Source of the DNA: an uncultured Tropicimonas sp.
Lineage (GTDB): Bacteria > Pseudomonadota > Alphaproteobacteria > Rhodobacterales > Rhodobacteraceae
Direction of reading: 5' to 3'
DNA: 59,973 bases
Assembly (NCBI GenBank): GCA_947497945.1
Contig: CANMIP010000034.1
Coordinates: 1 to 59,973, forward strand
Part shown: one piece after another, positions 35,684-44,213 of the stretch
Numbering within the stretch: the stretch's first letter is position 1
Layout of the letters: each line of letters begins with the position of its first letter
Program-made: the position numbers and the translations under genes
The notes under the pieces: generated by a model
Databases searched by the model: none
Told to the model about the DNA's origin: nothing
The model's input: only the letters and a program-made list of their open reading frames with translations

Positions 35684-36418
35684 ATGGCAAAGGCGGAAAC
35701 TGTGACTGGTTTGGTGGAGGATACCCGAAACAAGCTGATGCAGGTCAGCACGGCAACACTATCGACGGCTATGTTCAAACGCGGATTTCGTAATGTTTTT
35801 CTGCAAGGACTGCACCGATTGAGGCCGGGAGAGAACATGGTCGGTCCGGCCTTTACGCTTCGGTACATTCCGGCCCGGGAGGACCTCGATGTGCTTGCAT
35901 CGTTTGAAGACCGTTCGCATGCTCAGCGCAAGGGGGTCGAAGAATGCCCCCACGGCGCGGTTTTTGTCATAGATTCCCGTGGCGACGCGAGCGCCGCCTC
36001 GGCCGGTTGCATTCTTGCCGCACGACTTCAAGCGCGCGGGTGTCGTGGCATGGTTACTGATGGCGGTTTCCGCGACACTCCCGATATTGCGGCCTTGGAA
36101 ATGCCGACCTTTCACTCACGGCCAAGCGCACCAACCAATCTTATCAAACACCATGCCGTTGCGATTAACGATCCGATCGCCTGTGGAGGTGTTCCGGTTT
36201 TCCCGGGAGACGTCATGGTTGCAGACAATGAAGGCGTCGTTTGTATCCCGAGTCATCTGGTCGACGACGTGGCAAACGAGGCTGCAGAGATGACCAAATT
36301 CGAGGATTTTGTCCTTGAAATGGTGAAGGAGGGCTCGTCGATCTTCGGCCTGTATCCACCAACCGATCCTGAGACGATGAACCTGTTTTCCGAGTGGAAG
36401 CGAGTTCGAGACGCTTGA
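35684..36418 (+). CDS. RraA/HMG-aldolase family protein
   Basis: The 244-aa protein belongs to the RraA-like demethylmenaquinone methyltransferase fold. GVEECPHGAVFVIDSRGD, GMVTDGGFRDTPDIAAL with the conserved Arg-Asp pair, and PGDVMVADNEGVVCIP are family motifs. Members next to sugar-acid dehydratases often act as aldolases or lyases on oxo-acids rather than on RNase E. The start follows no clear SD. A TTGACA at 35634-35639 could be a -35 element. Confidence 0.85.
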   Translation: MAKAETVTGLVEDTRNKLMQVSTATLSTAMFKRGFRNVFLQGLHRLRPGENMVGPAFTLRYIPAREDLDVLASFEDRSHAQRKGVEECPHGAVFVIDSRGDASAASAGCILAARLQARGCRGMVTDGGFRDTPDIAALEMPTFHSRPSAPTNLIKHHAVAINDPIACGGVPVFPGDVMVADNEGVVCIPSHLVDDVANEAAEMTKFEDFVLEMVKEGSSIFGLYPPTDPETMNLFSEWKRVRDA

Positions 36419-36692
36419 TGCTGGTCGGCCGGCCCATCCAGGCGTTTCCGGGCTCGGCATGGCATTCCTTCATCGGCGTGTTGATCTGACGCCAATCGTG
36501 GCTGTCGATAGGCCGATCGCAATCGGGAATGTCTCGCACCCGTAGCGCACCTTGCCTTTGGGCTCCCGAGACCCCCAGGGGGCAAGCCTGGCATGAATTG
36601 ACAGAACGACACCCGATGCATCGCATTCTTCCGCAATCCGAGAAATGCGTTGTTGGGCTTAAACCCAGACGCTCTGGAGAAGTGAGGAAATC

Positions 36693-37919
36693 ATGAAGAT
36701 CACAGATGCAAAAGTGTTTCTTGGTGGCCCCGGGAAGAACTATGTGACGATCAAGATTGTGACCGATCAAGGCGTCTATGGCCTCGGTGACGGAACGCTC
36801 AACAATCGCGAGGCCATGACGGCGGCCTATTTGCGAGACTTCATTGCTCCGAATTTGATCGGACTGGATCCGCGCAACAGCGAGGACATCTGGCAGTTCT
36901 TCTACCGAGGCGCGTATTTCCGAAGGGGCCCCATCGCGATGGCTGCCTTTGGGGCCGTGGACATGGCATTGTGGGACATCAAGGGCAAGTTGGCCAACAT
37001 GCCGCTCTATCAGCTTTTCGGGGGTAAAAGCCGGGAGGGAGCAATCGTCTATGCCCACGCCACCGGCTCTGATCTTGAGGAACTGGTGGATTCGATCTCC
37101 TACTACGTGGACCAAGGCTACAAGGCCGTTCGCGTGCAATGCGGTATTCCCGGCATGCCGAGTGCAAGCTATGCCGTCCCGGAGAAAAAGGGGGACGTCA
37201 AGAACTACATAACGGACTTCAGCGGCATCCGCCCCAAGGTAGAGATCTGGGACACCGACCGCTACATGCGCTATATGCCCGGAGCGTTGGCAGAGATCCG
37301 GTCGCGTTTCGGTCCGGAGTTGAAGATTCTGCATGATGTTCATCACCGGCTACTGCCGCGCGAAGCCGCCGAGTTTGCCAAGGAAGTCGAACCGGTGCGC
37401 CTGTTCTGGCTCGAAGACCCGACCCCGACCGAGGATCAGGACGCCTTGAGGCTCATACGCCAGCATTCAACCGTACCGATCGCCATAGGCGAAGTCTTCA
37501 ACTCGATCTGGGACTGCAACAGGTTGATCGAGAACGAGTTGATCGATTTCATCCGGATAGCGGTGACCTATGCCGGCGGTATCACGCATACAAAGCGTAT
37601 CGTTGATCTTGCTGGACTGCACCACGTGCGCACCGGGTTTCATGGTGCGCCTAGCCATTCACCGCTCTGTATGGCCGCCCAGGCGCATCTGAACGCCTGG
37701 GCTCCAAACTTCGGCATTCAGGAGTATCTGGTGCTTGGCCCCCCCCAATGTGACGCTCTGTTTCCCTCGGAGCATAGGGTAAAGAACGGCTTGTTTTTCG
37801 TCAGTGACGCTCCTGGACTGGGTGTTGATTTCGTTGAAACGGAAGCCGAGAAGTACGACTATAGACCCGGCAGCCACCCGGTCGTTCGCCTCGAAGACGG
37901 CACACTCTGGAACTACTAG
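36693..37919 (+). CDS. Mannonate dehydratase-family enolase superfamily enzyme (ManD/RspA type)
   Basis: The 408-aa protein is full length for ManD. The N-terminal capping domain has VTIKIVTDQGVYGLGDGTLN and PNLIGLDPRNSEDIWQFFYRG. The metal ligands are Asp in LHDVHH, Glu in WLEDPTP and Glu in IGEVFN. The C-terminus is VRLEDGTLWNY. It would dehydrate D-mannonate to 2-keto-3-deoxygluconate, or a related acid sugar; some family members are weak on mannonate. With the SDR it fits hexuronate catabolism. Its TAG stop is part of the target duplication of the adjoining IS. Confidence 0.88.
   Translation: MKITDAKVFLGGPGKNYVTIKIVTDQGVYGLGDGTLNNREAMTAAYLRDFIAPNLIGLDPRNSEDIWQFFYRGAYFRRGPIAMAAFGAVDMALWDIKGKLANMPLYQLFGGKSREGAIVYAHATGSDLEELVDSISYYVDQGYKAVRVQCGIPGMPSASYAVPEKKGDVKNYITDFSGIRPKVEIWDTDRYMRYMPGALAEIRSRFGPELKILHDVHHRLLPREAAEFAKEVEPVRLFWLEDPTPTEDQDALRLIRQHSTVPIAIGEVFNSIWDCNRLIENELIDFIRIAVTYAGGITHTKRIVDLAGLHHVRTGFHGAPSHSPLCMAAQAHLNAWAPNFGIQEYLVLGPPQCDALFPSEHRVKNGLFFVSDAPGLGVDFVETEAEKYDYRPGSHPVVRLEDGTLWNY
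37916..37919. repeat. IS target-site duplication, left copy (CTAG)
   Basis: CTAG at 37916-37919 is repeated at 38756-38759 on the other side of the IS. The left copy contains the stop codon of the dehydratase gene. Confidence 0.85.
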
Positions 37920-38755
37920 GGTCTGTTGACGTTCAGCACAGAAGGATGAGCGTTGAAGCGAGCGCGACGAATGCCGTGAAGCTCTGATCGGTTTTGCAGG
38001 AACGCATCGCGATACCTCTGTTTTCCTTGAGCTTTCCGAAGAAGTTCTCGATCAGGTGACGCCATTTGTAGGTTTCCTTATCGAAATCTGCTGGGAAGCG
38101 GCGGTTGGATTTCGGCGGGATGACCGGTGCAATGGCCCGTTTATCCAGAGCGGATCGCAGCCAATTTGCATCGAAGGCGCGGTCGGCCAGCAGATGGTCG
38201 GCTGTGAGACCCGCTATCAGTTCCGGCACGCCGCGCAGGTCGTGCGCCTGGCCGGACAACAGGCGAAAATCGACAGGGTTTCCGAGCGCATCCGTCAGCG
38301 CTAGGATCTTGGTCGTGATGCCGCCACGTGAGCGCCCTATGGCCTGGCTCTGAGTCCCCCTTTGGCGCCCTGACCGGAGCGGTGGACCTTGACAATGGAC
38401 CCATCAATCATCGCGTATTCGAAGTCGGCCTCCGATGCCAATGCCCTGAACAGGCGGTAGAATGCATCTGCCTTCACCCAACGGCGGAAACGTTTGAAGA
38501 CCGAGTTCCATCTGCCGAATTCGTCCGGAAGCTCCCGCCATTGCGCTCCGGTTCGGACGATCCAGAGCACGGCTTCCACGAACAGACGCGGGTCACGACC
38601 GGTCTGGCCGGGGTCGGTAGGTTTGCCAAGGCAATGGGGTTCGATGATCGCCCATTGGGCATCAGTCAAAACACGACGGGTCAAGGCTGCTCTCCTCTGT
38701 TTGCAACCTTGAATCAGAGCTTACCCGAATTGTGAATCCTGAACGTCAACAGACC
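37920..38755 (-). mobile_element. Complete IS5-family insertion sequence, 836 bp
   Basis: The ends are perfect 17-bp inverted repeats (GGTCTGTTGACGTTCAG at the left). A 4-bp CTAG duplication flanks the element. It encodes one two-frame transposase. The size, ends and QAIGRSRGG protein motif place it in the IS5 family, probably the IS427 group. The perfect ends and duplication suggest a recent insertion. Confidence 0.93.
37933..38684 (-). CDS. IS5-family DDE transposase, made by -1 frameshifting
   Basis: The first frame (38684 down to 38337, 115 aa) begins [17 protein letters not shown] and carries the first catalytic Asp ([11 protein letters not shown]). The second frame (to 37933) carries the second Asp ([11 protein letters not shown]) and the Glu ([14 protein letters not shown]). 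The switch takes place at AAAGGGGG (complement of 38356-38363), after which the product reads [17 protein letters not shown]. All three catalytic residues are present, so the element is probably active. Confidence 0.9.
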
Positions 38756-38759
38756 CTAG
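38756..38759. repeat. IS target-site duplication, right copy (CTAG)
   Basis: This is the right-hand partner of the duplication at 37916-37919. Confidence 0.85.
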
Positions 38760-39326
38760 GCCGGGCCTTTCTTGGCCGGGGAAGGAAGGACCGCTGAGTG
38801 TCGTTAGCGCCGATTGATCTCGCGGACTCTAACGACCGGTTTGTCCGCTGAATTGCCCTTGGTGTGGGTCGCCGCGAGTGTCCGGTCTACGTCCGCATGG
38901 ACCGCAGACGAATGACGACCGCAGGGTATGCTGCACCGCGGGGAATGACCGCGGAGTCGGCAAAGCAGTCGAACGTCGTGGCCCTTGGGAACGGGTGGTT
39001 TGGGCTCCAAGCAGACCTTTGCCGAGACACCAGGTTTACGATGCCAGGACAATCTCTGCCGGTCGCTCCCCGGCCGGCAGACCGTCCAGCCAACGGATGG
39101 AACCATTGAGGGTCTTCGTGGCCGGTCCGCAGAAGGACCTGATGACCTGGTCGTAGCGGGTCTCGAGCGAGTTCACGTTCTGGATGTGACAGCCGTCGGC
39201 AGCGACTCGCGTAGCCGGTTTGCGGGGACCCGCTTTTCCTTTCGGAAATTCACCTCATTGCCGCATTATCCTGCCTGAGCGGGGCGCGCACCGTCTGCTG
39301 TGCCGGACCGGTAGTGCGCCGGGGGC
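38760..39326. other. Gap right of the IS, nothing recognised
   Basis: About 570 bases with short open frames only. Overlapping frames on both strands have no family resemblance. It may be the decayed right part of the acquired segment. Confidence 0.4.
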
Positions 39327-40592
39327 TCAGGCCTGGGCCGGTTCGAGCCGCTCCGAGATTCGCCGCCGCACGAGTTCCACATGCAGCCTTGCGTCATAGG
39401 CCCCGCCCCGGAAGGGCGGCGGCAGGCGCATCTCGGCGATCTGGCGGTCGATCTCGTGGAGCCGTTTGTCCAGCGCCCGCAGCGCGCTGTCCTCCAGCGG
39501 CGCCGACAGGTCCATCTCGATCTCCCGGATCTCGGCATAGTAGCGCCAGACCCGCCGATGCATGGTCCAGCGATAGAGCCCCGGCAGGATCCGGAAGAGC
39601 GGAAATACCAGGAAGACCAGCGGCAACAACACCAGCAGGACGCGCCGGATCTGGGCGGCGATCCAGTAGGGCAGCCAGTCGTGAAAGGCGCTTTGGCCCT
39701 CCACGAGCAGTTTCAACGCGCCGGGGTCGATCGGCATGTCGGCCGCCTCCGCGGTCGGGAACTGCCCCTGGTGGGCAAAGATACTGTTGCCGCCATGGAT
39801 CTCGCGCGCCGCCAGCACGAGACGGTCGACAATGGCCGGATGCAGGTCATCGACCGCAGCCAGCCGCGCCAGCAGGGTCACCATCGGCGTCGGCACTGGC
39901 GGGATCACCGGGACCAGCGAGATCGCTCCGGACGGCACTGTCGCAACGCGGCTGAAGGGCAGGCGCAGCGAGATCGCATCGGCATGCGAGAGCCGCAACA
40001 TCCCGGCGGTCTGCGAGGAGAAAAGCGGCTCGAGATAGCTGGCATTCACAGGGGCGACAAAGATCGCCACGTCCAGCGCGCCCGCAAGCAGCGCTTCGCC
40101 GGCCTCGGCGCCATCGAGATCGGACAGGATGTTGCGCTCGGCGACGCCAAGCGCCTCCAGCATTCCGTCCACCGCGACCCGCGTGCCGGAGCCCGCGCCC
40201 CCGCGCGAAATCCGCAGCCCCTCCCAGAGGCCGGGATTGGCCGGTACGTCGCTGCCTTCGTTGACAAAGACCACGATCGGCTCGACCAGCACCGTGCCGA
40301 GCGCTTCGATCGGGAGGCCCCGCGCCGGGATGCCGCCCTGCAACAACCCGACATCGGCCTCACCCGTGCCCAGCAATCCGAGATTCTCGACAGATCCTGC
40401 GGTTTCGATGATTTCCAACGTGATGCCGTCCCGGGCCAGCACGTCGCGATATTGCTCGGCGATCTGCCAATATCCGCCATCCCGCCCGCCGGCGGCAAAA
40501 CGGATGCGGTCCGGCGGCGGCAGGTCCCGCAGCATGTACGCCGCGACGGCCAGCAGGACCCCGACCGCCAGGATGACATATCTAAGACGCAT
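39327..40592 (-). CDS. TAXI-family TRAP solute-binding-like protein with C-terminal membrane anchor
   Basis: The 421-aa protein has an N-terminal signal or anchor (YVILAVGVLLAVAAYML) and the TAXI domain (IRFAAGGRDGGYWQIAEQYRDVL, ADVGLLQGGIP). One membrane segment lies near 305-335 (RRVLLVLLPLVFLVFPLFRI). The C-terminal tail of about 80 residues is cytosolic and helical. Standard TAXI proteins are soluble periplasmic proteins, so the anchored form may be a sensor or a tethered binding protein. No TRAP permease is adjacent. Confidence 0.85.
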   Translation of the reverse strand: MRLRYVILAVGVLLAVAAYMLRDLPPPDRIRFAAGGRDGGYWQIAEQYRDVLARDGITLEIIETAGSVENLGLLGTGEADVGLLQGGIPARGLPIEALGTVLVEPIVVFVNEGSDVPANPGLWEGLRISRGGAGSGTRVAVDGMLEALGVAERNILSDLDGAEAGEALLAGALDVAIFVAPVNASYLEPLFSSQTAGMLRLSHADAISLRLPFSRVATVPSGAISLVPVIPPVPTPMVTLLARLAAVDDLHPAIVDRLVLAAREIHGGNSIFAHQGQFPTAEAADMPIDPGALKLLVEGQSAFHDWLPYWIAAQIRRVLLVLLPLVFLVFPLFRILPGLYRWTMHRRVWRYYAEIREIEMDLSAPLEDSALRALDKRLHEIDRQIAEMRLPPPFRGGAYDARLHVELVRRRISERLEPAQA

Positions 40593-40702
40593 GCACCCCC
40601 CCGGGATTCGAGCGCAGGGAAAGCCTGCCACAGGGGAGGGCGGCTTTCCAATCGGGCATTTCGCATATTGACGCAAAGACGCGAAAGGCGCATGACCGAT
40701 CC

Positions 40703-40750
40703 ATGAACCGTGAAGCCGCCTCCCGATTTTATTGGTCGCGTTCCAGATAG
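40703..40750 (+). CDS. Leader peptide of an attenuator, 15 codons
   Basis: ATG 40703 reads MNREAASRFYWSRSR and stops at TAG 40748-40750. Phe, Tyr and Trp codons are consecutive (40727-40735). It sits between arm 1 and arm 2 of a four-arm attenuator structure, exactly where control codons are expected. The upstream SD is only partial (AAAGG, 14 bases away). The start is therefore less sure than the RNA structure. Confidence 0.6.
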   Translation: MNREAASRFYWSRSR

Positions 40751-40808
40751 GAGCGGCCGGAGGGATTCACCCAGACCAAAGGCCGCCACGGGCGGCTTTT
40801 TTGTTTTT
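40715..40808 (+). promoter_or_regulatory. Transcription attenuator upstream of the GNAT gene
   Basis: Four arms can be drawn. Arm 1 is GCCGCCTCC (40715-40723). Arm 2 is GGAGCGGC(C) (40750-40758). Arm 3 is GGCCGCC (40781-40787). Arm 4 is GGCGGC (40791-40796) with TTTTTTGTTTTT. Pairing 1:2 and 3:4 gives pause hairpin plus terminator; pairing 2:3 gives the antiterminator. A ribosome stalled on the Phe-Tyr-Trp codons would mask arm 1 and release arm 2, so transcription would continue into the GNAT gene. Confidence 0.65.
40782..40808 (+). terminator. Intrinsic terminator of the attenuator
   Basis: GCCGCC and GGCGGC pair around a three-base loop, followed by TTTTTTGTTTTT. No gene on this strand ends upstream, which argues that the terminator is regulatory. 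Confidence 0.85.
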
Positions 40809-40853
40809 CACTCAGCTTCTCGTGGCGGTCCGCCAATGACAGGAGCTTGAGAC

Positions 40854-41366
40854 ATGCAGATGACAGAAATAGAGGCCGGCGCGCCGATTTCGCGGATCCG
40901 CGCGGCGACCCGGCAGGACGCCCCCCGACTGCTCGAGATGATCGCGGCCCTCTCCGCGCATCACGGCGATCACGCCACGGCCACGCTGCGGACGCTGGAG
41001 CGGGACCTCTTCGGCCCGACCGCCTGTTCGCGCGCCCTGGTGGCCGAGCGGGACGGCGCGCTTGTGGGCTACGCCCTGCTCTGCCCGCATCCGCATCTGC
41101 ATTTCGGCCTGCGTATCATGGATCTGCACCATCTCTTCGTTGAAGCCGCGCATCGCGGCGCCGGGATCGGGCGGCACCTCGTCGCCGCCACGGTGGCCGA
41201 GGCGCGCCGGCAGGAATGCGGCCGCCTGACGGTCTCGACCCAGGCCGACAATATGCGCGCCCAGGCGATCTACGATGCGCTTGGCTTCGAGCGCCAGGGA
41301 GCGGGCGGGCCGCGCTTCCGGCTGGACCTGCCGGCCAATGGCGCGCTGCCGGAGGGCTGGGTCTGA
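40854..41366 (+). CDS. GNAT family N-acetyltransferase under attenuator control
   Basis: The 170-aa enzyme has the acetyl-CoA motif LFVEAAHRGAGIGRHLVAA (about 93-112) and VSTQADNMRAQAIYDALGFERQG, a pattern of amine or amino-acid acetyltransferases. AGGAG lies eight bases ahead of ATG 40854. A leader peptide and attenuator precede it, so its expression likely responds to translation of aromatic (or Ser/Arg) codons. Its substrate is unknown. Confidence 0.88.
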   Translation: MQMTEIEAGAPISRIRAATRQDAPRLLEMIAALSAHHGDHATATLRTLERDLFGPTACSRALVAERDGALVGYALLCPHPHLHFGLRIMDLHHLFVEAAHRGAGIGRHLVAATVAEARRQECGRLTVSTQADNMRAQAIYDALGFERQGAGGPRFRLDLPANGALPEGWV

Positions 41367-41672
41367 ACCCGCTGCCCACGGGACGCAATTGGGCCGGTTG
41401 CAAGGCGGCCCTGGCAGGGCGAAAAGCGACAGGCCCAGGGCAGAGCGCAGCCGCCATAACGGTGCACATGGCCGCCGGTGCGGGCAGCAGGCCTGAGAGG
41501 CGGGGCACCCCTGCATTTTGGAAGCCGTGCCCGCGCCGGGGTTCCGGAGGGGCTCGTCGCGCCGGTGCGCGCAAGCCGCGCCCTGCCGGCCTGCTCGGGA
41601 TCTTGTTGCCCATGACACGCGGCTTCGAGCGTCCGAAAACAACTCTTGTTCAGCATGTTGTCGACAAATGCC
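41367..41672. other. Gap, nothing recognised
   Basis: About 300 bases between convergent genes, without a clear gene or terminator. Confidence 0.4.
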
Positions 41673-44132
41673 TCATCTGGGCACGAGCGTCGTGACCCCG
41701 ACCGCGCCAGCGCGGGCCAGCTCCGGATCCAGCGTCATCGGGATATATTCGCCGCGCCGCCACAGGTCGCCAAGGTCGTCATAATGCCGGCTCAGCGGGT
41801 GGCCCGACTGGCCGGTCGCGGTGATGAAGACCGAGGCATCGGGGTCGGCGAAATCATAGACGCCGCGATAGCCGGCGGCATGGATATTGGCGAAGGGATC
41901 GCGCCCGGTTCCGGCGGTCTGGGCGCGCTGCAGCGTGTTGTCGCCGCCCGAGGTCGACTGGCGGATATTGACGAACCACTTGAGCACCGGCGCCCCGCCC
42001 AACACTTCGTGATCGTGGCGGGCCTCATGCGCGTCGCCCCAGCGCAGGCTCTCGAGCGCCGAACCATAGCGGTCGCCGATCCAGAGCAGCGCCTCGTCCA
42101 GCGCGATGCGGGCGGTGTCTGAACAGGTTTCCAGCATGGTCGATTGCCGGATATCGCACCAGGCGGAGGCGCCGTCGATATCGCGGAAGACACGTTCGAT
42201 GAAGAGCGGTTCGGGATGCAGGAAGGCCTCCGAGAGCTGGCCCAGGTCGTCGACGATGAGCTTCTTCTGAAGTTGCCGCAGCCAGGCGGCATAGATCAGC
42301 GGCTCCGGCAGGTGCTCGTTCATCTCGCCATTCCAGTTCGCGAGCAATTCCAACGCCTTCTGCCGCTGGCGCTCGGGCGTTCCCTCCGGCGCGGCCTCGC
42401 CCGTGTACCACAGGTCGCGCGCGATCAGCGGCAGCAGCGCGCGGGCGGTGAAGGAGACGGTGTCGAGCTGGGCGGCGATGAAGCTCTCGCGGGTATGGAC
42501 CTCGCGCTCCGCCATCAGCTTCTGCCAGCGCTGGATGCGTTGCGTGTCGCCCCACAGGAAGCTGACATGGTCCGGGAAGGGGCGGTCGGTGGTCTTGTTG
42601 TTGGTGTTGCCGACAATGCCGCCCTCGGGGTCGCGCAGCCGCGGATTGCTGTCATAGGGCAGGGTGCCTTGCCAGCGGTTCTGCGCCTGCCAGCCAAGCG
42701 AGGGCAGCCGGCCCTGGCCGACATGGCCGGGATCGCGCGCGGGCAGGGCGCCCATCAGTTGCAGGGCAACGCCGTCGGAATCGGCCAGGATCATGTTGAC
42801 CGCAGGGGCGACATGGCGCGCGCCGGCCTCGATCGCGGTGGAGATGTCCGGCGCCTCCATGAGCCCCAGCATGGCGGCGAAAGAGCTGTCCTCGGCGGAG
42901 AGCGCGGTCCAGGCGAGCGCGGCGACATGGCCCGGGGGGGTAACGCCGTCGAGGCCGAGATGGCTGCCGGGCAGGACCGGGCCGTTCTCGGTCCAGCGCA
43001 GGGTGATTGTGACCGGATCGGCATCCCTGACCTTGATGATCGAGCGCTCCGTGCGGAAGGGCTTCCAGCCGCGCGGGGTGCGATAGGTCTCGGGATTGGC
43101 CGGGTTCAGCTCCTCCATGTAGAGGTCCTGGTCGTCGGCATAGGCGGCGGTCAGCCCCCAGCCGAGCCGCCCGGAGCGCCCCGCCAGCACCACCGGCAGG
43201 CCCGGGATCGTGCCGCCGATCACGCCGCCCGAGCGCAGCTCCATCCGCGCCAGGTACCAGATCGTCGGCGCCGTGAGCCCCAGATGCGGGTCATTGGCGA
43301 CCAGCGCCGCGCCGGCAGCCGAGCGTGCGGGCGTGGCCGCCCAGGCGTTGGAGGCGCCGGACAGGCGCGGCTGGCCCAGCGGGTGCAGCGGATCCGTCGG
43401 CCAGTGCGGCGCGCGGGCGAAGGGGGGGCGCCCGGGGAAGAGGCTGCCATAATCGGGGGCGCCGGCGGTCGCGTCGCCGGGAACATCGGGCATCAGGTCC
43501 TTGAGGCGCTCCGGCGGCAGCACCAGCGCGGCGGAGGCGCGCAGGATCTCGTTCTGCATATGCGGGCTGAGCTGCAGCGCCATCAGCTTGGCGATGGCGA
43601 GGGAATCGGCGGGCTGCCAGGGCGCGATCTCCGGCTGGAAGAGGAAGAATTCCGGCGCCCCGCGCCCGAGCGCCTCCTCGTTGACCTTGCGCAGCCAGGC
43701 ATTCACCCCCGCCGCATAGGCGCGCAGCATCTCCTGGCTGTGCGGGTCCAGATGCTGGACGGAGGCGGTGGCGGTCCGGTAGAGATCGAGCCGGCGCAGG
43801 AACTCGTCGGCCTGCACGGTGCGGCTGCCGAACTGCTCGGACAGGCGCCCTTGCGCCTTGCGGCGCAGCAGCGTCATCTGCCAGAGCCGGTCCTGGGCAT
43901 GGGAGAAGCCGAGCCCGTAGAAGACATCCGCGTCGCTGTCGCCGAAGATATGCGGCACATTGGAATTGTCGCGCACGATCTCGACCGGCGCGCCGAGCCC
44001 GTCGACATTCCAGGTCGTGTCGTAATCGGGCAGCGAACGGCTGGCGAAGAAATAGGCCAGCGTTGCCGTGGCGGCCGCGAGCACGAGCACAGTCGTCAGC
44101 AGCCGCAATGTCCAGCGGAAAACCCGTTCCAT
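41673..44132 (-). CDS. Penicillin acylase-family (Ntn) hydrolase
   Basis: The 819-aa periplasmic protein begins with a signal anchor (LRLLTTVLVLAAATATLAYFF). The alpha-chain part carries VEIVRDNSNVPHIFGDSDADVFYGLGFSHAQDRLWQM. The N-terminal nucleophile Ser of the beta chain is in LSGASNAWA (near 257), where self-cleavage takes place. Family members hydrolyse penicillins, cephalosporins or acyl-homoserine lactones; the real substrate here is not readable. The ATG at 44132 follows GGGGCAGG. Confidence 0.9.
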   Translation of the reverse strand: MERVFRWTLRLLTTVLVLAAATATLAYFFASRSLPDYDTTWNVDGLGAPVEIVRDNSNVPHIFGDSDADVFYGLGFSHAQDRLWQMTLLRRKAQGRLSEQFGSRTVQADEFLRRLDLYRTATASVQHLDPHSQEMLRAYAAGVNAWLRKVNEEALGRGAPEFFLFQPEIAPWQPADSLAIAKLMALQLSPHMQNEILRASAALVLPPERLKDLMPDVPGDATAGAPDYGSLFPGRPPFARAPHWPTDPLHPLGQPRLSGASNAWAATPARSAAGAALVANDPHLGLTAPTIWYLARMELRSGGVIGGTIPGLPVVLAGRSGRLGWGLTAAYADDQDLYMEELNPANPETYRTPRGWKPFRTERSIIKVRDADPVTITLRWTENGPVLPGSHLGLDGVTPPGHVAALAWTALSAEDSSFAAMLGLMEAPDISTAIEAGARHVAPAVNMILADSDGVALQLMGALPARDPGHVGQGRLPSLGWQAQNRWQGTLPYDSNPRLRDPEGGIVGNTNNKTTDRPFPDHVSFLWGDTQRIQRWQKLMAEREVHTRESFIAAQLDTVSFTARALLPLIARDLWYTGEAAPEGTPERQRQKALELLANWNGEMNEHLPEPLIYAAWLRQLQKKLIVDDLGQLSEAFLHPEPLFIERVFRDIDGASAWCDIRQSTMLETCSDTARIALDEALLWIGDRYGSALESLRWGDAHEARHDHEVLGGAPVLKWFVNIRQSTSGGDNTLQRAQTAGTGRDPFANIHAAGYRGVYDFADPDASVFITATGQSGHPLSRHYDDLGDLWRRGEYIPMTLDPELARAGAVGVTTLVPR

Positions 44133-44213
44133 CCTGCCCCTCTCCAATGACCCCGGCGCGAGGCCGGTTAGGTCTGGAGCGAACCTAGTGCAAGGCTGAC
44201 GGAGGGGGAAGAC

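Noticed and set aside
36419-36692. Possible third gene between the RraA-family and ManD-type genes
   Set aside because: Frames on both strands are short and interrupted and match no family by eye.
42144-44150. A 668-codon open frame on the plus strand opposite the penicillin acylase gene
   Set aside because: It is antisense to a gene with clear family motifs, is rich in Arg/Gly/His/Gln as expected of a GC-rich shadow frame, and resembles no protein family.
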